From contig JBNJDW010000092.1 in the NCBI GenBank assembly GCA_051745265.1, positions 1-7,344 on the forward strand: DNA of 7,344 bases, given 5' to 3'. Each line of letters begins with the position of its first letter. The stretch's first letter is position 1. The DNA is from JBNJDW01 sp051745265 (GTDB lineage: Bacteria > Pseudomonadota > Alphaproteobacteria > Micavibrionales > CSBR16-224). The position numbers and the translations under genes are program-made. The notes beneath the pieces are model-generated. The model searched no databases. It was not told the origin of the DNA and worked only from the letters and a program-made list of their open reading frames with translations. Shown one piece after another: positions 1-4,816 of the stretch.

Positions 1-601
1 TGCCTTCGTGATCTGACCACAGCTGCTTAATTTTACGATCGCGGCCACAGCTGAAACGGTAATAACGGTATTTCAACGGATGCTTGGTATAATAATCCTG
101 ATGGTATTCTTCTGCCGGCCAGAAGCGGGCGGCGGGCAGAATATCGACGTTGACATCCTGTTCCAAGATTTGCTCGACAGCTTTGATTTTATCGCGCGCG
201 GTTTTGTCTTCGCGGTCATGGGCAACAAAAATCGCCGGACGATAGCCGGGCCCGCGGTCACAAAACTGACCCTTGCCATCTGTCGGATCAATATGGCGGA
301 AATAATAATCAAGCAATGCATCATAGCTAATCTGCGCCGGATCATAGGTGATTTTAACGACCTCAATATGCGGCACGATATCATCGCCGGTTTTATTATA
401 AGTCTCGTAAGTCGGATTTTTGAGTGTCCCGCCGGCATAGCCAGACACAGTTTCCACAACGCCGTCCAGCTTGTCAAAATCACTTTCAACGCACCAGAAA
501 CAGCCCCCGGCCAGCACAACACTGGCCGTATCCTCCGCCACTGCATTTTGAACCGTAAGCAACATAAACGCCGCAAAGGCCAAAATTTTAAAATGATCCA
601 T
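1..601 (-). CDS. msrA: Exported peptide-methionine (S)-S-oxide reductase MsrA, 3' end cut by window edge
   Basis: MsrA reduces methionine-S-sulfoxide in proteins, normally with thioredoxin-type reductant. Reading from the ATG at 601 gives 200 residues with no stop before the window edge. The signature GGCFWCVES places the nucleophilic Cys at residue 34 and a second Cys at 37. GYAGG (55-59), HIEVVKITYDP (78-88), DRGPGYRPAIF (115-125) and WPAEEYHQDYY (161-171) are typical of the family. SCGRD (184-188) carries a likely resolving Cys185. Residues 1-22 form a hydrophobic signal peptide ending AVA, so the enzyme is probably periplasmic. AAGGAG lies 10 nt before the ATG and fixes the start. The family is usually about 200-220 residues, so little is missing. 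The KGG gene upstream is closed by its own terminator, so msrA should have its own promoter within 602-686; none is clear. A longer ORF in another frame (73-576) is a shadow. Confidence 0.95.
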   Translation of the reverse strand, partial: MDHFKILAFAAFMLLTVQNAVAEDTASVVLAGGCFWCVESDFDKLDGVVETVSGYAGGTLKNPTYETYNKTGDDIVPHIEVVKITYDPAQISYDALLDYYFRHIDPTDGKGQFCDRGPGYRPAIFVAHDREDKTARDKIKAVEQILEQDVNVDILPAARFWPAEEYHQDYYTKHPLKYRYYRFSCGRDRKIKQLWSDHEG

Positions 602-686
602 TACAACGATACTCCTTAAACCTAAACAGCTATTCGTTTGATCCCGGATAAGGTTACACAACAATATACACCAGCAAAACCGGCAC

Positions 687-718
687 AAAAAAAGGGAGGC
701 CGCAAAAGCAACCTCCCT
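687..718 (-). terminator. Rho-independent terminator of the KGG-protein gene
   Basis: On the minus strand AGGGAGG (718-712) pairs with CCTCCCT (699-693) around a 12-nt loop, and the stem runs into seven Ts (693-687). It lies 20 nt past the stop codon at 738 and separates this gene from msrA. Confidence 0.85.
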
Positions 719-737
719 CTTAAAACAGATCAGCGGA

Positions 738-902
738 TCAGTGTGAGTTCTGACCCCCTTTTTCACCGGCCTTGCTGGCACGGTTAGGGTCATTTTTAAA
801 GTTACCGCTGGATTTTTGTCCGCCTTTGGCGCGAGCCTGCTGTTTTTCTTTTTCGCTCATACCGCCATGGCCAAATTTATTATCTTTACGTCCGTCAGAC
901 AT
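738..902 (-). CDS. Small KGG-repeat general-stress protein (YciG/con-10-like), 54 aa
   Basis: This short gene encodes a 54-residue hydrophilic protein rich in Gly, Lys, Asn and Ser, with no membrane segment and no Cys. It carries three variants of the KGG-type motif: FGHGGMSEKEKQQ (10-22), AKGGQKSSGNF (25-35) and AGEKGGQN (45-52). The Pfam 'KGG' stress-induced family, including E. coli YciG and fungal con-10 proteins, consists of such short glycine-rich proteins; their biochemical role is poorly defined. The ATG at 902 is preceded by AAGGAG 7 nt upstream. The gene has its own terminator (687-718) and an EcfG-like promoter (959-983), so it looks like an independently controlled stress gene. 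Family assignment rests on motif recognition only. Confidence 0.87.
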   Translation of the reverse strand: MSDGRKDNKFGHGGMSEKEKQQARAKGGQKSSGNFKNDPNRASKAGEKGGQNSH

Positions 903-933
903 AATCGTCTCCTTTATTCAGGTTTTTTATTTG

Positions 934-950
934 TGAACGTCTATCGTTCA
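934..950. repeat. Inverted repeat in the KGG-gene leader
   Basis: TGAACG (934-939) and CGTTCA (945-950) are perfect 6-bp arms around a 5-nt centre, TCTAT. The repeat lies just downstream of the proposed -10 element, close to the expected transcription start. It could be a 5' mRNA hairpin or an operator; nothing else identifies its role. Confidence 0.4.
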
Positions 951-958
951 GCCTGACA

Positions 959-983
959 TACGATGATTTTTGTAATACGTTCC
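959..983 (-). promoter_or_regulatory. Candidate EcfG-type general-stress promoter for the KGG gene
   Basis: On the minus strand GGAAC (983-979) is followed by 17 nt and then GTA (961-959), within CGTA. The known alphaproteobacterial EcfG consensus is GGAAC-N16/17-GTT, so the -35 is exact and the -10 has one mismatch. It lies 57 nt upstream of the ATG at 902. The fit of a stress promoter to a stress-type gene raises its weight; transcription itself is not shown. Confidence 0.55.
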
Positions 984-1053
984 TGCGCAGCGGTGCAATG
1001 ACCTGCCTTACCGCCTGGCAAAGGCAAAGCCGTATCCCGAACAAAAGCTGACG

Positions 1054-1512
1054 TTATATGGCTTTGTCGTCAGGTAGTCTCTCTTGCCGTTTAAGTTCGG
1101 ACTTCACGCCCAGCTTCAGGCCCAGAATTGACATACCGTAATATATCAGGCCCACCGCAACGATCATCACCAAAGCAGCAACAAGAGAAAGATCGCCAAT
1201 ACCCGGATAGGCTTCTTCAGGACTTGTTAAAGCCATGCGTCCCGTCATGTAAACCACCGATAGAATGAAAGCCACCAGCAAAAAACACAGGGCCAATTTT
1301 CTTTTTTCCTGTTTATGCGGCGCTCTTGCCATGTCTTTGGTAAATTTTGTACCCGCCGCCATGGCCGCGGCAAAGTTAACAATCAGATGCATGCTCACGG
1401 GCAATACAATTTCAGTAAACATTCCGATAGCGGCCAACATGACGGCCAGCCCAATATAATAAAGGGTATAAATACGAATATACGGACCATATGAAATTGT
1501 CTGTTCTGTCAT
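1054..1512 (-). CDS. Four-helix inner-membrane protein, ABZJ_00895-like, function unknown
   Basis: The 152-residue product has four hydrophobic segments at about 14-36, 37-53, 74-94 and 107-131. A basic loop, GTKFTKDMARAPHKQEKRKL (54-73), lies between helices 2 and 3, and the tail is charged (KSELKRQERLPDDK, 137-150). Basic residues in both suggest a cytoplasmic location. The loop pattern G-x-x-F-x-K-D-x-x-R-x-P-x-x-x-E, together with the size and topology, resembles proteins annotated as the ABZJ_00895 family, whose function I do not know. The start is the ATG at 1512 because AGGGG (1524-1520) sits 7 nt upstream. Extending to the in-frame TTG at 1575 would add 21 residues that overlap an inverted repeat and lack a good ribosome binding site. 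It is divergent from the quinone reductase gene; no enzymatic motif is visible. Confidence 0.72.
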   Translation of the reverse strand: MTEQTISYGPYIRIYTLYYIGLAVMLAAIGMFTEIVLPVSMHLIVNFAAAMAAGTKFTKDMARAPHKQEKRKLALCFLLVAFILSVVYMTGRMALTSPEEAYPGIGDLSLVAALVMIVAVGLIYYGMSILGLKLGVKSELKRQERLPDDKAI

Positions 1513-1562
1513 CTGTCTGCCCCTGTTGCTCAAAACCATTGCTTTAAGTTTCGCCGCAATAG

Positions 1563-1582
1563 ATAGAGGGGTCAACCTCTAT
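1563..1582. repeat. Perfect inverted repeat between two divergent genes, possible operator
   Basis: ATAGAGG (1563-1569) and CCTCTAT (1576-1582) are perfect 7-bp arms with a 6-nt centre, GGTCAA. The repeat lies 50 bp upstream of the membrane-protein start (1512) and 80 bp upstream of the quinone reductase start (1663). On the minus strand the centre contains TTGACC, which resembles a -35 box, but no good -10 box follows it. A shared operator is an inference. Confidence 0.45.
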
Positions 1583-1662
1583 TTAAAAACGTATTTGCTT
1601 ATGGATTTTGCTGTAAATGTTCTAGATTAAAAACAGCACGAGATAACAAAAAGGATTTCATC

Positions 1663-2595
1663 ATGGGTAAACTGATTGACGGCACATGGCAGGCGGGCGA
1701 TATCATCACCAGCACCAAAAAAGGCGAATATGACCGTAAACCGCGCAGCTTTCGTGATGAAATTTCAGATCAGCATCCGGTCTTTAAACCTGAATCAGAT
1801 CGCTACCATCTTTATGTCAGCTATGCCTGCCCCTGGGCGCACCGGGCGCTGATTATGCGGGCGCTCAAAGACCTGACGCCGCATATCGCGGTCAGCGTTG
1901 TTCATCCGCATATGCTGGATAATGGCTGGTCCTTTGCCAGTGATTTTCCCGCCGCCACCGGTGACCCCCTCTACAATGCCGATTTCCTCTATCAGATTTA
2001 TCAAAAAGCCGATAAAGACATCACCACCAGCGTTACCGTACCGCTGTTATGGGATAAACAGACCGAACAGATCGTCAATAATGAATCAGCTGAGATTATC
2101 CGTATGTTCAATAGCGGCTTTGACAGCCTGACCGGCAACAATGAGGATTACTATCCTGCCGCGCTGCGGGATGAGATCGATGCCCTCAATGACCGCGTCT
2201 ATCACACGGTCAATAACGGTGTCTACAAGGCCGGCTTTGCCCGGACGCAGGAGGCCTATGATCAGGCCGTAACCGCATTATTTGAAACACTGGATGATCT
2301 GGATAACAGACTGGCAACCAACACATATCTTATCGGTGATACCCTGACCGAGGCCGATATAAGGCTGATCACCACCCTGCTGCGCTTTGACGTGGTCTAT
2401 TATGTGCATTTCAAAACCAATATTCAGAAAATATCCGAATACAAAAATCTGCACCGCTATCTGCGCGATCTGTATAACCTGCCCGCCATTTCAGAGACGA
2501 CAAATTTTGAACATATCAAACAGCATTACTACTATTCGCATAAAATGCTCAACCCGTATCAGATTGTTCCGATGGGACCGCGGGAGCCGGTGTAA
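1663..2595 (+). CDS. yqjG: Glutathionyl-hydroquinone reductase (YqjG/ECM4/PcpF family)
   Basis: This is an Xi-class glutathione transferase: it removes glutathione from glutathionyl-hydroquinones using a second glutathione, giving hydroquinone and GSSG in the cytoplasm. The 310-residue product is close to the family length (E. coli YqjG about 328). The thioredoxin-fold half carries YACPWAHRAL (54-63) with catalytic Cys56. VPLLWDK (126-132) follows, then NNESAEIIRMFN (139-150), whose Glu-Ser pair binds the gamma-glutamyl group of glutathione. The helical half has NNGVYKAGFA (184-193), typical of the family, and YLIGDTLTEADIRL (222-235), the GST N-capping region. HYYYSHKMLNP (288-298) is the conserved tail that helps form the family's dimer. 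AAAGGA precedes the ATG. No signal peptide is present, unlike MsrA and KatG in this window. No clear promoter or terminator was found. Confidence 0.94.
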   Translation: MGKLIDGTWQAGDIITSTKKGEYDRKPRSFRDEISDQHPVFKPESDRYHLYVSYACPWAHRALIMRALKDLTPHIAVSVVHPHMLDNGWSFASDFPAATGDPLYNADFLYQIYQKADKDITTSVTVPLLWDKQTEQIVNNESAEIIRMFNSGFDSLTGNNEDYYPAALRDEIDALNDRVYHTVNNGVYKAGFARTQEAYDQAVTALFETLDDLDNRLATNTYLIGDTLTEADIRLITTLLRFDVVYYVHFKTNIQKISEYKNLHRYLRDLYNLPAISETTNFEHIKQHYYYSHKMLNPYQIVPMGPREPV

Positions 2596-2614
2596 GCAAT
2601 TTTCTGAATCGCAA

Positions 2615-2642
2615 CTGATTTCGCACATATCCGAAATATAAT
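2615..2642 (+). promoter_or_regulatory. Candidate sigma70-type promoter of the inverse autotransporter gene
   Basis: A perfect TATAAT (2637-2642) is preceded at 16 bp by CTGATT (2615-2620), a weak -35. It lies 66 bp upstream of the ATG at 2709 and just downstream of the quinone reductase stop. An inverted repeat, ATTTCG (2618-2623) and CGAAAT (2632-2637), fills the spacer and touches the -10 box, where a repressor could act. Confidence 0.45.
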
Positions 2643-2708
2643 GCTTGCTATATTAATGCCCCACATTGCATACTAGGCGGCAAATCTATTTTATCCGGGG
2701 CCTCACAT

Positions 2709-4433
2709 ATGAAAATTTTAAAATTAACAACATCCCTTCTGGCGCTGTCATCCGTTATTTTGGCAATGCCCGCTATGGCGCAGGAAAAATCTGCGCCTAA
2801 ATGGGGTGGTCATATCGAGCTTGAAGGCAAGCTGGGCAATGACCGTGATCTTGGTGAGGCCGGAATTTTCCTGCCCCTGCACCAAAATGAAGAGTCGATG
2901 ATTTTTACCGATATTCGCGGGCGTTTTGATAATAGTGACAGTCAGGAATATAACCTTGGCCTTGGCTATCGTAAAATTATCAATGATGATCTCATTCTGG
3001 GTGGTTATGGTTTTTATGATCACCGCAGAACGCCGAGCAACAATGAAATTGACCAGTTAACACTGGGTCTTGAGGCGCTGACCCAGACTTATGAAGCACG
3101 GCTGAATGCCTACCTGCCCGAAAGTGATGAAAAATTCCTGGGGGGAACCTCTGCTACGGTTGATACCAGCGGTGGTAATTTTCAGATGAATACAGTGGGC
3201 ACGTCTGAACGCGCCATGCCGGGCTTTGATGTCGAACTTGGCGCCCGTTTCTATGGTAATAATGATATAGAGCTTTGGGGCTATGGCGGCGGATATCATT
3301 TTGATACCAGCGGTTACGATAATGTGACAGGCCCGCGCGGCCGGGTTGAGCTGAGCTTTAAGAACCTGCCTTTCTTAACCCCGGGATCACGCCTGACCGC
3401 AGGGATTGAAACCCAGCATGATGATGAACGTGGCCACCAGACCTGGGGCCTTGCCCGTATTCGTGTGCCGTTTAACGCCATCACCGGCCATAGCGCGCCG
3501 CGCCAGACCGGTATTGATGCCCGTATGACCTCACGCATATATCGTGATGTCGATATTGTTGCAGGTGAAAAAGAGACCACAATCAATGAAACAGGCACCG
3601 TAAGCGTTTCAGGTAGCGGAGCTGTTGGTAAAGTTACCTTTGTTGAGGCCGGCGATAACATCGCGGCCAAGGTTGACGCGATTGGTGAAGACAGTCTGGT
3701 TATTCTTAATGGCAGTGCGGGGGTGATTAATACAAGTGCGGAAATTGATACAAAATCCGGACAAGTCATCACCAGCGGTGGTATTAACCTTACCGTAACC
3801 GGATCGGTTAGCGGCTATTCAACAACGCTGAATATGCCCGGAAGCCGGGCAACTGTGAATGGTCAGGACATAACCAGGGATATATTTAACCTGAATGATG
3901 ATGTCACAATCAGCGCCATTGACCTGACCGGAGGAGACCATGCGATCAAGGGGGATAATGTAACCTCTGTAAAGATTAATGATGTGAATATAAACAATAC
4001 AAACGATACGGCTATTGACCTTAACAATACGACCGGTGCGATAGAAAATGTTACCATTGATACGACGGGGCGCGATGGTATTTTTGCGGGTTTCGGTAGC
4101 CAGATCAGTATAAGTGACGCTGACATAACCGGAACCAACGACAGCGGCATATTTATGCATAGCTCGGTTGTGACCTTAAGTGATTCCTATATTCACGGAA
4201 CGACCGGTAACGGTATATACACTTATCAAGCCGGTTCTGATTTAACAATGAATGATACGATAATCGAAGATACGGGATCAGACGCCATTTATACTACGAA
4301 TACGAAACTTTCCGGTGCGGGGAATGAAATTATTGCGCCTGTTGCTGGAAGCGCCTGCTTTAATAACGACGGCAATACGGGCAGTATAGCTTTTGATGAT
4401 ATAGAAGGCGGCGGTGCTGGCACCTGCCCGTAA
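2709..4433 (+). CDS. Inverse autotransporter: intimin/invasin-type beta-barrel with right-handed beta-helix passenger
   Basis: This is a 574-residue surface protein. Residues 1-24 are a Sec signal peptide ending AMA before Gln25. Residues 33 to about 256 resemble the inverse autotransporter barrel (IAT_beta): GIFLPLHQNEESMIFTDIRG (52-71), NLGLGYRKI (82-90), ILGGYGFYDHRR (96-107), LTLGLEAL (117-124), LNAYLP (132-137), GFDVELGARFY (172-182) and LARIRVPF (248-255). After a linker containing RDVDIVAGE (279-287), a beta-rich region leads into rungs of about 21-24 residues from about 398 to 545, repeating an I-x-x-T/N...G/A-I pattern. This is parallel beta-helix sequence rather than the Ig-like domains of intimin. 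The barrel comes first, so the C-terminal part should be displayed outside. No LysM domain is present. Cys550 and Cys573 are the only cysteines. GGGG sits 8 nt before the ATG, and tandem TAA codons end the gene. An adhesin role is inference; no catalytic site is seen. Confidence 0.9.
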   Translation: MKILKLTTSLLALSSVILAMPAMAQEKSAPKWGGHIELEGKLGNDRDLGEAGIFLPLHQNEESMIFTDIRGRFDNSDSQEYNLGLGYRKIINDDLILGGYGFYDHRRTPSNNEIDQLTLGLEALTQTYEARLNAYLPESDEKFLGGTSATVDTSGGNFQMNTVGTSERAMPGFDVELGARFYGNNDIELWGYGGGYHFDTSGYDNVTGPRGRVELSFKNLPFLTPGSRLTAGIETQHDDERGHQTWGLARIRVPFNAITGHSAPRQTGIDARMTSRIYRDVDIVAGEKETTINETGTVSVSGSGAVGKVTFVEAGDNIAAKVDAIGEDSLVILNGSAGVINTSAEIDTKSGQVITSGGINLTVTGSVSGYSTTLNMPGSRATVNGQDITRDIFNLNDDVTISAIDLTGGDHAIKGDNVTSVKINDVNINNTNDTAIDLNNTTGAIENVTIDTTGRDGIFAGFGSQISISDADITGTNDSGIFMHSSVVTLSDSYIHGTTGNGIYTYQAGSDLTMNDTIIEDTGSDAIYTTNTKLSGAGNEIIAPVAGSACFNNDGNTGSIAFDDIEGGGAGTCP

Positions 4434-4531
4434 TAAGAACCAAAATTCAGACACAAGAAAACACCGGCGAAGTTCTGTTCACCGATCCCCTTTGTCGTAT
4501 ACATCAATGAAATAAGAAAAGATGAGATCAA

Positions 4532-4753
4532 ATGAAATCCTCTTATAAAACTTTTTTTATTGTCTTCTTTTTCCTGCATATGCCTTTCTGGATATATGCC
4601 TTTTTCAGCACCGGAGGCTGGATGCCCGGTTTTATAGTATTGTCCTGGCAATTAAGTATATTGTTTATCCTATCATCAGTTATAGCCATTATAGGCGGTA
4701 TCGGCTTTAGTCTGGAGGCCGGAAAATTTCTCAAAAAATCCTTTAAATCATAA
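4532..4753 (+). CDS. Small two-helix inner-membrane protein, 73 aa, unrecognised
   Basis: I do not recognise this protein. It has a short basic start (MKSSYK), a hydrophobic segment at about 7-26 rich in Phe and Trp, a short turn (STGGWMPGF, 26-34), a second segment at about 33-58 and a Lys-rich tail (KFLKKSFKS). The positive-inside rule suggests a hairpin with both ends in the cytoplasm. Codons such as ATA, TTA and CTA are more frequent than in the neighbouring genes. The ribosome binding site is weak (GATGAG, 4521-4526). It starts 98 bp after the autotransporter stop with no terminator between, and a strong hairpin follows it at once, so it may share the autotransporter transcript. Reality is supported by topology and by the fit to the terminator, not by homology. 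Confidence 0.58.
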   Translation: MKSSYKTFFIVFFFLHMPFWIYAFFSTGGWMPGFIVLSWQLSILFILSSVIAIIGGIGFSLEAGKFLKKSFKS

Positions 4754-4757
4754 AACA

Positions 4758-4787
4758 AAAGGCGGCACGTTTTACTGTGCCGCCTTT
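4758..4787. terminator. Bidirectional rho-independent terminator between convergent genes
   Basis: GGCGGCAC (4761-4768) and GTGCCGCC (4777-4784) form a perfect 8-bp GC-rich stem with an 8-nt loop. AAA (4758-4760) and TTT (4785-4787) extend it to 11 bp. A T-run follows on the plus strand (TTTCATTT) and a stronger one on the minus strand (TTTTGTTTT). It starts 4 nt past the stop of the small membrane gene and lies 29 nt past the stop of katG, so it should end both transcripts. Confidence 0.92.
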
Positions 4788-4816
4788 CATTTATAATATT
4801 AGATCATCGTTTTGAT

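Noticed and set aside
73..619. Long open frames on both strands across the msrA region
   Set aside because: The real frame begins at 601 on the minus strand and encodes continuous MsrA motifs (GCFWC, GYAGG, WPAEEYHQ). The other frames are basic or low-complexity shadows.
616..626. An 11-base word TTAAACCTAAA in the msrA leader, also present near katG (7109-7119)
   Set aside because: It lies in opposite orientation relative to the two start codons, and 11-base repeats are expected by chance in a window this size.
619..655. OxyR-like CTAT-N7-AT upstream of msrA
   Set aside because: Only about half of the conserved positions match and the second core is ATCC, not ATAG. This is not above chance in this base composition.
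1513..1575. N-terminal extension of the four-helix membrane protein to a TTG at 1575
   Set aside because: AGGGG lies 7 nt before the ATG at 1512, while the extension starts inside an inverted repeat and has no ribosome binding site.
1595..1628. Possible promoter of the quinone reductase gene (TTGCTT and TAGATT)
   Set aside because: The spacing is 22 bp and both boxes are weak; no acceptable alternative was found in the gap.
2748..4160. Minus-strand open frames opposite the autotransporter gene
   Set aside because: They are antisense shadows of a repetitive coding region with no start signals or family resemblance.
4289..4758. Minus-strand open frames opposite the small membrane gene
   Set aside because: One begins inside the bidirectional terminator stem and the other crosses the autotransporter stop; neither has a good ribosome binding site. 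The plus-strand frame has coherent membrane topology.
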